DNA from: Sphingobacteriales bacterium 44-15
Lineage (GTDB): Bacteria > Bacteroidota > Bacteroidia > Chitinophagales > Chitinophagaceae
Assembly (NCBI GenBank): GCA_001899685.1
Contig: MKWG01000011.1
Location: 1 to 64,000 of the forward strand
DNA length: 64,000 nucleotides
Direction of reading: 5' to 3'
Each line of letters opens with the position of its first letter. The first letter of the stretch is position 1. Shown here piece by piece: positions 8,546 to 17,418 of this stretch. The notes under the pieces are model-generated. The model saw only the letters and a program-made list of their open reading frames with translations. It made no database searches and had not been told where the DNA came from. The position numbers and the translations under genes were made by a program.

Positions 8546-8725
8546 GAGAGGTGAAAGCTTGTCTCACGTTTCACCTCTCACGTTTCACGAAAATGAACAG
8601 ACATAATTTGCTTGACTTAACACTACCATTAAGTTAAAACTATTTTGTTGTAAACAATCGTTAGACGAGAAAGGTGAGACGTGAGATTTTTACGCCTGAC
8701 TTCTGACGTTTCACGATTAACATAG
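8546..8725. repeat. Intergenic repeat element, copy B
   Basis: The first part is an 11-bp perfect inverted repeat (GAGAGGTGAAA at 8546-8556, TTTCACCTCTC at 8569-8579). The second part (8655-8725) repeats the blocks seen in copy A. The gap 8412-8750 holds no coding frame. Confidence 0.65.
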
Positions 8726-8750
8726 CGCTATTTTGAAGCTATCCGTAATA

Positions 8751-9785
8751 CTACTGCATCTTCTGCACCAGCATACAGGCATGCTGGGTTGCCTTGTAGC
8801 AATTGTATATCAGGAAGCTGTGAGCGCCAGGTTTTGAAGCGCCGGATTTAAAGAGCCCAACGGGCATTTTCTCCCGGGTGCAGGCTAACCATAATGCCAC
8901 TGCCGATGAAACAGGAAACTCCCCGGTAATATGTTTATACCGGGCAATGCCTGTTTGGTCTGTGAACAGGGATTCCGCTGCACTGTAATATTTTTGCAGC
9001 CTGTTATCCCCGTTCTCGCCGGTTATTAATATATCTATATCAGTTGAAGCCCCTGCATATTTTTTTATAAAGGCATCCAGGAATGCTTTTACTTCCTGCT
9101 CATTATCCGAATGAAGGGTTTGCAGTGCTTTTAATTGGGCCACAGCGTCCGCAGGTTGATCATTTACTAAAAACATCGTCGCGCCTTCCCCGGCTATGCT
9201 TCCTGCTGTATCAGAGTCATAAAGGCCTGAGCCAGGCTGTAGCCTGCTTTTATACCAGCCGTCCAGGTAATCAATATTGTAGTTATAAGCAGATATTTCG
9301 TCCACTGCACCCACTATATAGCTGGCTCCGGGGTGAGCATCCAGCAGTATCATAGCATCCAGCAGCGCGTTTTCAAACGACAGTCCCCTGTGCACATGGG
9401 TAATATTATAACCCTTGTTTGCCGTCATCAGCCCCAACTGGGCAGCTATGGCATTAGGAGTGCTCTGAACGAAATTGCCTGGTGTAAGCATTCCTTCTTC
9501 ATAATCAATGATCTGGTTGAGGAATTTGATGCAATCTTCCATACCGCCGTTGGCAGTTCCTATTATGATGCCGTCAATATCCGGGTACTTTTTCACTATC
9601 GGCAGAGCGGCTCCCACTCCCATACGCACTGCTTTTCCCATACGCCGCAGGATGCCAGGAGGGATGCCTCCGTATACAGGCTCCCTGGCGGTAAGTTTGC
9701 CATCAACAGCATGGTGCCATGTATCCAGGTTGATATTGCCGAAAGTTTCCTGCGCCGATATGCAGGTATGCCCGTGAATGTACAT
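8751..9785 (-). CDS. Beta-ketoacyl-synthase-like protein lacking the active-site Cys
   Basis: The 344 residues follow the thiolase fold of FabF-type condensing enzymes (IIIGTANGGMEDCIKFLNQI, TPGNFVQSTPNAIAAQLGL, YIVGAVDEIS, SIAGEGATMFLV, ITGEFPVSSAVALWLA). The nucleophile-elbow position that normally reads Cys-Ser-Ser reads VHRGLSFENALLDA, with no Cys. It is also short for a full KS (about 410). This fits a chain-length-factor-like or non-condensing partner, as seen in flexirubin/aryl-polyene-type loci. No other such gene is in the window, so the pathway is unproven. Confidence 0.75.
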   Translation of the reverse strand: MYIHGHTCISAQETFGNINLDTWHHAVDGKLTAREPVYGGIPPGILRRMGKAVRMGVGAALPIVKKYPDIDGIIIGTANGGMEDCIKFLNQIIDYEEGMLTPGNFVQSTPNAIAAQLGLMTANKGYNITHVHRGLSFENALLDAMILLDAHPGASYIVGAVDEISAYNYNIDYLDGWYKSRLQPGSGLYDSDTAGSIAGEGATMFLVNDQPADAVAQLKALQTLHSDNEQEVKAFLDAFIKKYAGASTDIDILITGENGDNRLQKYYSAAESLFTDQTGIARYKHITGEFPVSSAVALWLACTREKMPVGLFKSGASKPGAHSFLIYNCYKATQHACMLVQKMQ

Positions 9786-9786
9786 T

Positions 9787-9925
9787 GGTGCAAATGTAAG
9801 AGATAAGTGGTAAGTAGTATGTGGTATGTGGTAAGTGGTTGGCTGTGCCTGAAACTTGCGACCTTAACCTGGAATTGAATGCTTCTTTGTCGTCTCACAT
9901 CTCACGTTTCACTATTCTCTGCCCA
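9787..9925. repeat. Intergenic repeat cluster
   Basis: Tandem AAGTGGTAAGTAGTATG-type words (9800-9840) are followed by CCTGAAACTTGCGACC and GTCTCACATCTCACGTTTCAC. These are the word types seen at 2.5, 8.6, 11.1, 18.4, 20.6, 23.3 and 26.6 kb. Confidence 0.55.
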
Positions 9926-9934
9926 TTCATCTTC

Positions 9935-10492
9935 TCAATATTCAAGCGCTCCCAGCTTATTCATTGCATAAAAAAGACAGGTGGCATGCATAGCCTGCAA
10001 TATCTCATTGTTTTTAAGCATTTGCTTTACTTCGTTTATAGAGAAAAGATAGACCTCGATCTCTTCGTTGTGATCCAGTTCCTGCTCTTTTACCTTTTTC
10101 CCGTTTAGCGCGAGGTACATGTGCATGATATTGCTATTGGTGGAAGGGTTTGCGGATATTTTGCCGAGGTATTCATAGCTTTCACAAACATAACCTGTCT
10201 CTTCCAGCAATTCACGCGCTGCAGCAGCCTGATGGGAGGGGTCTGTATCATCTACACAGCCGCCGGGTATTTCCATCAGGGTCTCGCCCAGTGCATGGCG
10301 ATACTGCCGCACCATGATGATCTTATTGTCTTCCGTCAGCGCTACCACTGTCACCCAGGTAGGAAATTCATATACATAATAAGGATCTACAATTGTATTT
10401 TCAGGAGTAATGCACTTATCCTTTCGTACGGTAAACCAGAGATCTTTGAATAAATATGACGATGACAACACTTTCCACTTTAGATCCTTCAT
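9935..10492 (-). CDS. NUDIX hydrolase, ADP-ribose-pyrophosphatase-like
   Basis: The Nudix box reads GGCVDDTDPSHQAAAARELLEETGY, keeping the catalytic REllEEtG part while the first Glu of the classical box is Asp. Upstream strands (VVALTEDNKIIMVRQYRHALGETLMEIPGG) match the ADPRase/GDP-mannose-type branch (NudF-like), which cleaves nucleoside diphosphates linked to a sugar moiety. Length (185) is typical. Substrate is unproven. It lies 22 bp before the YfiT-like gene on the same strand and may be co-transcribed. Confidence 0.88.
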   Translation of the reverse strand: MKDLKWKVLSSSYLFKDLWFTVRKDKCITPENTIVDPYYVYEFPTWVTVVALTEDNKIIMVRQYRHALGETLMEIPGGCVDDTDPSHQAAAARELLEETGYVCESYEYLGKISANPSTNSNIMHMYLALNGKKVKEQELDHNEEIEVYLFSINEVKQMLKNNEILQAMHATCLFYAMNKLGALEY

Positions 10493-10514
10493 TTGAAAAA
10501 TAATTTTAAATAAT

Positions 10515-11039
10515 TTACCATTTCATCCTGTTTCTCAATGATGTAATATGGGCAACATGATGTCTGCCATGCCAGGCATAGCTGCCAAGCAGGTACCACA
10601 ATGTCATTTCCCGGTTATGCTCCGGGTGCATAACTGTTCTTTCCCATGCGCTTTCTTCCAGGCTCGAAAGCAGGTCATATAACCTTGCATGGAGCGCATG
10701 GAGCAATGTTATGGAAAGATTTACCGGGAGGTTTGTATCATGCAGTTCCGCCCAGTTTTTTTCATCATAAGGCCTGATGACAGGATTATCTTCCGTAATA
10801 CCCAGTTTAAAGCGGCAATAGGCATTGATATGGCTGTCTGCAACATGATGAACGACTTGTTGTACCGTCCAGCCGCCATCCCGGTAAGGCGTATAAAGCT
10901 GTGCCTCGTCCAGATTGAGCAAAGCGTTTTCAAGCAGCCGGGGTAAATATTTGATATCCGCCAGCCATTGTTTTTTTGTAGCTGCGGAAAAAGGCTGAGG
11001 CTCATACTTGCCTATGGGATATCGCCGGTCATCTGGCAT
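10515..11039 (-). CDS. YfiT-family bacillithiol S-transferase-like protein
   Basis: The 174-residue protein has the YfiT N-terminal signature (RYPIGKYEP) and the DinB-type metal triad: VVHHVADSH near residue 62 and AWHGRHHVAHITSL near 155. Family members transfer bacillithiol to electrophiles, a detoxification role in Bacillota and Bacteroidota that use this thiol. The ATG at 11039 fits the family N-terminus. It probably forms a pair with the downstream NUDIX gene. Confidence 0.85.
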   Translation of the reverse strand: MPDDRRYPIGKYEPQPFSAATKKQWLADIKYLPRLLENALLNLDEAQLYTPYRDGGWTVQQVVHHVADSHINAYCRFKLGITEDNPVIRPYDEKNWAELHDTNLPVNLSITLLHALHARLYDLLSSLEESAWERTVMHPEHNREMTLWYLLGSYAWHGRHHVAHITSLRNRMKW

Positions 11040-11084
11040 AAACAGGTTTCATATATATATGCGCCAAAGCTAAATCATCCGGGA

Positions 11085-11125
11085 CAACTTACCACTTACC
11101 ACTTATCACTCACCTCTTACCTCTT
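11085..11125. repeat. Short intergenic repeat (ACTTACCACTTAT words)
   Basis: The words AACTTACCACTTACCACTTATCAC are the reverse complement of the AAGTGGTAAG words at 9800 and 23335. Confidence 0.5.
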
Positions 11126-11131
11126 GCACCC

Positions 11132-12475
11132 CTATATCGCCTGCCTTGCTTTCAGCTCTATATATTTATTGATGGTGTTTACCGTTAAGGCTTCCGGCGG
11201 CGTCAACAGGGACAGGATACCGCAATGCTGGAGCTCTTTTACAATAAGCCTTTTTTCAAAAGCGAATTTATCAGCGATGGTCTGTATATAAATTTCTTCA
11301 AGATCTTCTGCAGGCTTTTTCCTCAATGCCTTCAGCTCGGTATTTTCGAAAAATACGACAAGGAGCAAATGTTGTTTTGCTATCCTCCGCAGGTAAGGGA
11401 GCTGTCGCTGAAACCCCGGAATGGATTCAAAATTGGTAAAAAGGATCATCAGCGACCTGTTCTTTACTTTACTATGAAGGTGAGTATACAGGGCTTCAAA
11501 GTCCGTTTCAGAAAAATGAGTCTGCTGCCGGTAAAGATTTTCAAGGATAAGCTCCATTTGCATGCCTTTACGGTCGGCAGGCAGAAAAGTTTCGGGCTTG
11601 CTGGCGAAGGTAAGCAACCCTGCTTTATCATGTTTCATAAGCGCTACATTGGCCAGTACCAGTGAGGCATTGATGGCATAGTCCAGCAGCGACATCCCGC
11701 CAAAAGGCATCTTCATGTTCCTCCCCTTATCTATGAGGCAGTAAATATGCTGGCTTTTCTCATCCGTAAAAGTATTGACCATGATCTCTCCTTTGCGGGC
11801 AGTGGCGTTCCAGTTAACTTTCCTGTAGTCATCACCTGATACATATTCCTTGATCTGCTCAAATTCTGTGCTGTTGCCAAGCTTTCTCAGCCGGCGTATA
11901 CCGTTTTCATTAAGCTTGCTGGATACTGCCATCAACTGGTACCTTTTCATCTGCTGGAAAGCAGGATAAGCGGGCACTACCTGCGTGGCATCAAATATGA
12001 ACCGTTTTTCTACCAGCCCCAGCGGGCTGGTGATGCATGCATTAATGGACCCAAATGCATATTCACCCCGCTCCACCGGCCGGATGCCGTAAAAAATATC
12101 ATGAGCTTGCGATGCTTTCAAAGTAAGGCTGCCTGTTTCATACGCTTTCCGGAACTGGAATGGCAGCTCGTCAATGATACCTGCTTTTACCGTAAAGGAA
12201 TAATTATTTACCAGCGACAGTTGTATAGTATTTTCGTCGCCGTTGCTTAATCTTTCGGGAGTCGTTCTTACAGCGTTGAAAGCAGTCTTGCGCCCAAACA
12301 GCACAAGCGTATCCAGCACGATAGTAACAGCGAGCAGCAACAGGAAGATCACTGCTACCTGGTAAAGGGCAGGCAAAAAGAACGATATGATAAAGCATAT
12401 TACAATCGCTGCCAGCAGGGAATAGGAGCGCCTGGTAAGTAAAAATGACCTGTATATTTCTTTGAGAAGACGCAA
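11132..12475 (-). CDS. DUF58-domain membrane protein
   Basis: Two N-terminal transmembrane helices (about residues 18-58) are followed by a beta-rich extracytoplasmic region and the DUF58 signature near residue 215 (FEQIKEYVSGDDYRKVNWNA, then GEIMVNTF) inside a von Willebrand-A-like fold (IYCLIDKGRNMKMPFGGMSLLDYA). DUF58 proteins are partners of MoxR AAA ATPases. It is the last gene of the five-gene operon, 2 bp after moxR-like. A role in envelope stress or aerotolerance is inferred from the Bacteroides Bat/MoxR systems. Confidence 0.88.
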   Translation of the reverse strand: MRLLKEIYRSFLLTRRSYSLLAAIVICFIISFFLPALYQVAVIFLLLLAVTIVLDTLVLFGRKTAFNAVRTTPERLSNGDENTIQLSLVNNYSFTVKAGIIDELPFQFRKAYETGSLTLKASQAHDIFYGIRPVERGEYAFGSINACITSPLGLVEKRFIFDATQVVPAYPAFQQMKRYQLMAVSSKLNENGIRRLRKLGNSTEFEQIKEYVSGDDYRKVNWNATARKGEIMVNTFTDEKSQHIYCLIDKGRNMKMPFGGMSLLDYAINASLVLANVALMKHDKAGLLTFASKPETFLPADRKGMQMELILENLYRQQTHFSETDFEALYTHLHSKVKNRSLMILFTNFESIPGFQRQLPYLRRIAKQHLLLVVFFENTELKALRKKPAEDLEEIYIQTIADKFAFEKRLIVKELQHCGILSLLTPPEALTVNTINKYIELKARQAI

Positions 12476-12477
12476 TA

Positions 12478-13455
12478 TTATCTGGGTATTTCTAATGACT
12501 GGATAATTTCACGGATCACATCATCTTCCGTTCCTCCTTCCATTTCCTTTTCAGGGGTAAGTATGATGCGATGCCTCAGCACCGGTACGGTCATCTCAAG
12601 AATATCTTCAGGGGTCACAAAATCGCGTCCCTGCATAGCGGCTGTTGCTTTGGCTGAGCTCATAATGGCAAGAGACGCACGGGGGGAAGCGCCGAGGTAA
12701 ATGGATTTGTGCGACCTGGTGGCGGTAACGATCTTTGCTATGAACCGGAGGAGCTTTTCTTCTATCAGTATTGCTCTTACCTGCCTGCGCAATGTACTGA
12801 TATGAGCTGCCGTAAGTATTTCTTTTATCCGGGCTGTTATCTCTTCGCCGGGCAGATGATGAAAGCGGCTCAGTATCTGCACTTCCTCTTCTTCTGTGGG
12901 ATATGGCACTGAGATCTTAAATAAGAACCGGTCTAACTGCGCTTCCGGCAGGCGGTAGGTACCTTCCTGCTCTACCGGGTTTTGCGTAGCCAGTACCATA
13001 AATGGCTTTTCCATGATATGCGAGTAACCGTCAACTGTTATCTGCTTTTCTTCCATCACTTCAAAAAGCGCGGCCTGTGTTTTTGCCGGGGCGCGGTTGA
13101 TCTCATCTACCAGCACTATATTTCCAAAGATCGGCCCCCGCTTGAACTGGAATACGCCTTCCCTGGGATTGAACACAGAAGTGCCCAGCACATCAGAAGG
13201 CATGAGGTCCGGCGTAAACTGGATGCGGGAAAAATGCAGGGCTATACATTTTGCCACCAGCCTCGCCGTCAGGGTTTTTGCTACCCCCGGTACGCCTTCT
13301 ATCAGCACATGGCCATCGGCCAGTAAAGCAGCCATGATAAGCTTTACCATATCTTCCTGCCCCACAATTACTTTTCCTATCTCCATACGCATCTGCATCA
13401 CTGCCTCATGGAGTTCCGAAAGATCGGTGCGCGGTTGAAAAATATCTTCTTCCAT
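12478..13455 (-). CDS. MoxR-family AAA+ ATPase
   Basis: Walker A GVPGVAKT near residue 57, Walker B IVLVDEINRAP, sensor-1 ATQNPVEQEG and the lid motif LGASPRASLAI place it in the MoxR family, which acts as a chaperone-like ATPase on vWA-domain partners. The length of 325 is standard. It is tightly packed (2 bp before DUF58; 1 bp after the DUF4350 gene), so translational coupling is likely. Confidence 0.95.
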   Translation of the reverse strand: MEEDIFQPRTDLSELHEAVMQMRMEIGKVIVGQEDMVKLIMAALLADGHVLIEGVPGVAKTLTARLVAKCIALHFSRIQFTPDLMPSDVLGTSVFNPREGVFQFKRGPIFGNIVLVDEINRAPAKTQAALFEVMEEKQITVDGYSHIMEKPFMVLATQNPVEQEGTYRLPEAQLDRFLFKISVPYPTEEEEVQILSRFHHLPGEEITARIKEILTAAHISTLRRQVRAILIEEKLLRFIAKIVTATRSHKSIYLGASPRASLAIMSSAKATAAMQGRDFVTPEDILEMTVPVLRHRIILTPEKEMEGGTEDDVIREIIQSLEIPR

Positions 13456-13456
13456 A

Positions 13457-14683
13457 TTAACTGTTTTTATAAAATTTTTCTAATAATGCATATAATTCGG
13501 TTACCTGCTGGTCATGCACTGCCGGCGCTTCATGGCAGAAAGTAATATAATCTGCGATCGCTTTCACCGTTGCTTCATCGGATCCCGATTTCCGTGAAAG
13601 CAGGGTTATAAAATCATTATCCATGTTGCCCGTATTGATGTTATAATGACTGTGCACGTATTCCGTAAAATGAACGATCATTTTACTGCAAAGGTTTTTA
13701 TTGTTTTTCTTTTGAAAGTACAGCCGCCCTATTGTTTTTACAAAATCAAGCGAATCATTTTTTAAAGGCGTCATTACCGGTATCTGGCGCTGTCTCCTTT
13801 TCAGCCCAAGCAACACGAAAATGATCAGCCCCGCCAGTGCAGTAAGCAATGCCATGCGCAGGGAGCGTTGTTCCATAAAGATGCGGAGTGGCGAAGGTTC
13901 CTTATCCGGGGTATAGGCGGGTTTGTGGATATAATATTCATCCCATGCCACAGTGGTTGAACCGGCATCCAGCACAGAAAGCAATTGATTGTAATGTCCT
14001 ATATTTTCTTTGTGCAGCAGAAAATAATTGCTGAAGGCCAGGGGCGCAGTATGGATATAAAAGCTTCCTGCGCCTGCGCGTATGCGCAGGAAAATCACGC
14101 TGCTGTCAACAGTGCGCTCAAGCACATAGCTCATGCTGCTGTCAAAGTAGCGGAAATGGGAGTAATATTTCCTTCCGGGGTATTCATAACGGTTTATTTT
14201 GGGAGAAAACGGGGGATCCATCAGCCACAGGCGCAATGTGTCCAGGGCAGAGATATCTTCATAAACGGGAAAGCCGGCATCGGCATAGCTGAGATCAACA
14301 TGAAAGAAATCCTGTGCATCCCTGCTGAGATCGTAGGAAGAGATCAGCACATCGTTGCCCCTGCTCACAAAATGAAAAAGGTCCTGCAGCTCCTGGTTGC
14401 TGGCATTGAATTCTTTTGTAATGATCAGCAGGCTTTGATGCGACGTATCATACCGAAGCACGTCATTTTCCCAATAGCCGGGCGCTTTTTTGTTGACGGT
14501 GATACCGGCATGAGGGAATAAATACGAAAGGTTGTTGAACGCAATATAGGTTCCATAAGGGATCTTATCTTTTTTACTCAGCGTTACCCTTCTGTCAAAG
14601 CTGTTGCGATTGCCGCCCACCAGCAGGGCGACCAGCAAAAGCAGCAGTAATCCGCCGGTTATATATAGTAGTGCTTTTTTCAA
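13457..14683 (-). CDS. DUF4350-domain membrane protein
   Basis: It has an N-terminal anchor (residues 5-23), an extracytoplasmic alpha/beta domain (KIPYGTYIAFNNLSYLFP, LLIITKEFNASNQELQDL, VLISSYDLS) and a second transmembrane helix near residue 282 (LAGLIIFVLLGLKRR), followed by a cytoplasmic helical tail. This matches the DUF4350 proteins that sit between DUF4129 and MoxR genes in Bacteroidota. It overlaps the upstream gene by 4 bp (ATGA). The molecular role is unknown. Confidence 0.82.
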   Translation of the reverse strand: MKKALLYITGGLLLLLLVALLVGGNRNSFDRRVTLSKKDKIPYGTYIAFNNLSYLFPHAGITVNKKAPGYWENDVLRYDTSHQSLLIITKEFNASNQELQDLFHFVSRGNDVLISSYDLSRDAQDFFHVDLSYADAGFPVYEDISALDTLRLWLMDPPFSPKINRYEYPGRKYYSHFRYFDSSMSYVLERTVDSSVIFLRIRAGAGSFYIHTAPLAFSNYFLLHKENIGHYNQLLSVLDAGSTTVAWDEYYIHKPAYTPDKEPSPLRIFMEQRSLRMALLTALAGLIIFVLLGLKRRQRQIPVMTPLKNDSLDFVKTIGRLYFQKKNNKNLCSKMIVHFTEYVHSHYNINTGNMDNDFITLLSRKSGSDEATVKAIADYITFCHEAPAVHDQQVTELYALLEKFYKNS

Positions 14684-15564
14684 GGGTGTACAGATGCTTT
14701 TTGATACAGGTCGTTGAAGGCATGGGTTACAAACTCATATTGCTGCGCGCTGACCGGCATACCGCCATACCACGCATACTCATAATGCCTGGTCACCTTA
14801 AAAAAATCTTTATAGTAAGGACGGTCATATAATTGTTTGAGGTAGTCAATATTAGTGGCATCTTTCCGGTATTGCAGTAGTTCCTGTTGCGAAAATGTTT
14901 TCAGCAGGTGCAGGTACCGGAAACGGACAGCCAGCCGGAAATCTCCTTTTGCAGCAGCGTCGTCAGCAGCTTTCTCCAGGTTGGCAGACAACATATCTTC
15001 TGTTGCTTCCGTTTCCGTTTTGCGGATAACAAGGGGCTTTCTTCCCCGCCCGAAAATATTCATTTGATTTTGTACAAGAAACCATATCACGGCAGCAGCA
15101 AAGCCGCCGATAATGATGATCCATAGTATTTGCCTGAAAACCGGATTCGCAAGGAGTCGGAGAAGCCCTATAAAGATCCTGTCGCCCCGGGAAAGCTTTC
15201 CTGTATCTTCTTTCTTCTCCATATCCTTATCGGCATACCAGAAAGCGCCATCTTTTTTAAGCGATTGCACAACGGAATCAGGCACAGCCCGCCATGCTGT
15301 TACTGATGAATCGAAGAGGGAAGTGGTGTCCTCTTTCCGGAGAAAATAAAGTGGCTCTGCCTGCGCCGGCTCGTATGCTTCATTCAGAGAATCATAGTCA
15401 TCAGCGGCACTGTCTGCTACAGGAGGAGCATTTACGACAGAATCTTCATATTGGTATACGCTGTCTCCTGTTGCCGTTTGTGCATAAGGGGATAAAGGAA
15501 CCGCAACGGTAAGCAATAGTGCTGCAACAATAATAATATATATGGTGTTTCCCGTTTTACGCAC
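14680..15564 (-). CDS. DUF4129-domain membrane protein
   Basis: A signal peptide or anchor (residues 7-27), an acidic extracytoplasmic segment, one central membrane helix (about 145-167) and a C-terminal helical domain (EKAADDAAAKGDFRLAVRFRY, then LLKTFSQQELL and YEYAWYGG) match the DUF4129 family, which contains the conserved His/Tyr-rich tail. The gene overlaps the SpoIIM-like gene by 8 bp and the DUF4350 gene by 4 bp. The operon order is the standard Bacteroidota one. Confidence 0.82.
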   Translation of the reverse strand: MRKTGNTIYIIIVAALLLTVAVPLSPYAQTATGDSVYQYEDSVVNAPPVADSAADDYDSLNEAYEPAQAEPLYFLRKEDTTSLFDSSVTAWRAVPDSVVQSLKKDGAFWYADKDMEKKEDTGKLSRGDRIFIGLLRLLANPVFRQILWIIIIGGFAAAVIWFLVQNQMNIFGRGRKPLVIRKTETEATEDMLSANLEKAADDAAAKGDFRLAVRFRYLHLLKTFSQQELLQYRKDATNIDYLKQLYDRPYYKDFFKVTRHYEYAWYGGMPVSAQQYEFVTHAFNDLYQKASVHP

Positions 15565-16528
15565 TTGCAGAGTTTTCTCTTGTCATTTTCATATTTTTTT
15601 GAACCTGTATGGGATAAATGATATAGTACCAGCCGATATAGGAGACAGAGCACAACAGTATCAATGCGCTGAGCCATTGGGGCATGGTATAATAGCGGGT
15701 AACAAAGCCTTCAAAAAACGCCGCTATCATGAACACCGGTATCAGGCTTACCAGTATGATCACCCCTTCTTTTGCCCCTTCTGTAAAAGCCTTCAGCCTT
15801 TTCTTTGTGCCGGGGAACATCCAGCTTTTCCCCAAAACTATCCCTGCAGCGCCCGATATAACGATCGCCGATATTTCCAGTGTGCCATGAATAAATACCG
15901 TTAATACGGATTGCAATCCCAGCCCTTTGGCAAAAAACATTTCTTCAAAAGCGCCAAGCCTTACCCCTTCATTAAGCAGCGCTATCATAGTGGGAAAGCA
16001 TAAAACTATGCCACGGGCAAAATAGGTAAAGGAAACAAAAAGATTATTGATCATTATACCCAGCCACATCAGCAGCGCGCCGCCTTCCGCATATACCCCA
16101 AAAGGCTGCCCTTTCTCAATATTCTCTTCCGTCATATTTACATATCTGTCAGTGAGCATTTCTCTTACAAAGCTTTCATCATGACGTGAAGAATAAAATC
16201 CGACTGCAAAAAAAACAATGAAGAATAAAGCGCAGAACAATAATACAGCATGATGCTTTCTTACAGTACGGGGCACGGTATATTTCCAGAATTCGGCCAG
16301 GCGGTTGCGGTCTTCCCTGCGGTTCTGGTATATGCCCATATAAGTCTGCGAAGCCCTGGCATTCAGGTAACGCGTTACCCGGCTATGGGGGTAAAAGGTT
16401 TTGGCATAAGACAGATCATCTACCAGCCGGGTAAATTCAACAGCAGTTTCATCAGGATCTTCAGATGGCATCTCCTGGCTTTTCAGCCAGCGGTCCTTAT
16501 TCCTCTTGATAAAAAGCGCTTCCCTCAA
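15557..16528 (-). CDS. Stage II sporulation protein M (SpoIIM)-like membrane protein
   Basis: A cytoplasmic N-terminus (REALFIKRNKDRWLKSQEM) is followed by about six membrane helices with the SpoIIM pattern (NNLFVSFTYFARGIVLCFPT, then HGTLEISAIVISGAAGIVLG). Bacteroidota do not sporulate; the family there is a general membrane component of the MoxR cluster. The only start that keeps the family N-terminus is TTG at 16528. It heads the five-gene operon and diverges from the RDD gene. Confidence 0.85.
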   Translation of the reverse strand: MREALFIKRNKDRWLKSQEMPSEDPDETAVEFTRLVDDLSYAKTFYPHSRVTRYLNARASQTYMGIYQNRREDRNRLAEFWKYTVPRTVRKHHAVLLFCALFFIVFFAVGFYSSRHDESFVREMLTDRYVNMTEENIEKGQPFGVYAEGGALLMWLGIMINNLFVSFTYFARGIVLCFPTMIALLNEGVRLGAFEEMFFAKGLGLQSVLTVFIHGTLEISAIVISGAAGIVLGKSWMFPGTKKRLKAFTEGAKEGVIILVSLIPVFMIAAFFEGFVTRYYTMPQWLSALILLCSVSYIGWYYIIYPIQVQKNMKMTRENSASA

Positions 16529-16608
16529 GTTTTTTTAATTTTACTCCAAATTAAATAAATACTCAACACGTTAGATAACCGGGCAAAATATTTATTATTG
16601 TATAGTGT

Positions 16609-17418
16609 ATGAGTAAAATTTTAATTCCTACTACTTTTAATATTGATCTTGAATTTGAAAGCGCCGCGTTTCATATCAGGATGTTTGCATGGATACTTGA
16701 TTTTGTGCTGCAGGTATTTTACATCATCCTTTCGTTCTATGCTTTTTACTACATCATGGCACACCGGGATTTATCAGAGAGCGGATCGGGTTATGACCTG
16801 TGGTCAATACAGCTCCTGATAATGCTGCCCGTATTTACTTACCATCTTTTTTGTGAAGTGTTCTGGAACGGGCAAAGCGTGGGCAAGAAGCTGCTGGGGC
16901 TGCGGGTAGTAAATGATAACGGCGGAAAAGCTTCTATCAGCCAGTATATCCTCCGGTGGCTTTTGCGTTCCTCCGATCTTTCTATCCCCGTGATCATCAT
17001 TGCATCATTGTTTGCCAATGCATCGGTTTTAAAAGCGCTTTGGATCACGGTATTGATGTTTATTGCGGATCTTATACTCATTGCCACCAATCAGCAGGGC
17101 AAAAGGCTTGGAGACCTGGCTGCAGGAACTATGGTCATCAGGGCGAAGAACAAAGGCAGCCTGGAGGATACTGTATTCATGGAAGTAGCTGATGATTATG
17201 TGCCGGTATATCCCCAGGTAATGCGCTTAAGCGACAGGGATATCAATACTATAAAAGGCATTGCAGACAATGGCCTTAAGTCCGGCAATATGCTGATGCT
17301 CGAAAATGCCGCTGCACGTGTAAAAAAAGTACTGGCGATAGAAGATGAAATGCCTGCTCATGATTTTCTTAATACCCTTTTAAAAGACTACAACTTCCTT
17401 TCCACAAAAGCATCCTGA
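16609..17418 (+). CDS. RDD-family membrane protein
   Basis: It has the RDD features: Arg near helix 1 (FHIRMFAWILDFVLQ, R then D) and paired acidic residues in later helices, three or four membrane segments within the first 165 residues, and GKRLGDLAAGTMVIR closing the core. A 100-residue cytoplasmic tail follows. In Bacteroidota this gene is divergent from the SpoIIM operon, as here (80 bp gap), which suggests a shared membrane function. Transport activity has been proposed for some RDD proteins only. Confidence 0.85.
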   Translation: MSKILIPTTFNIDLEFESAAFHIRMFAWILDFVLQVFYIILSFYAFYYIMAHRDLSESGSGYDLWSIQLLIMLPVFTYHLFCEVFWNGQSVGKKLLGLRVVNDNGGKASISQYILRWLLRSSDLSIPVIIIASLFANASVLKALWITVLMFIADLILIATNQQGKRLGDLAAGTMVIRAKNKGSLEDTVFMEVADDYVPVYPQVMRLSDRDINTIKGIADNGLKSGNMLMLENAAARVKKVLAIEDEMPAHDFLNTLLKDYNFLSTKAS

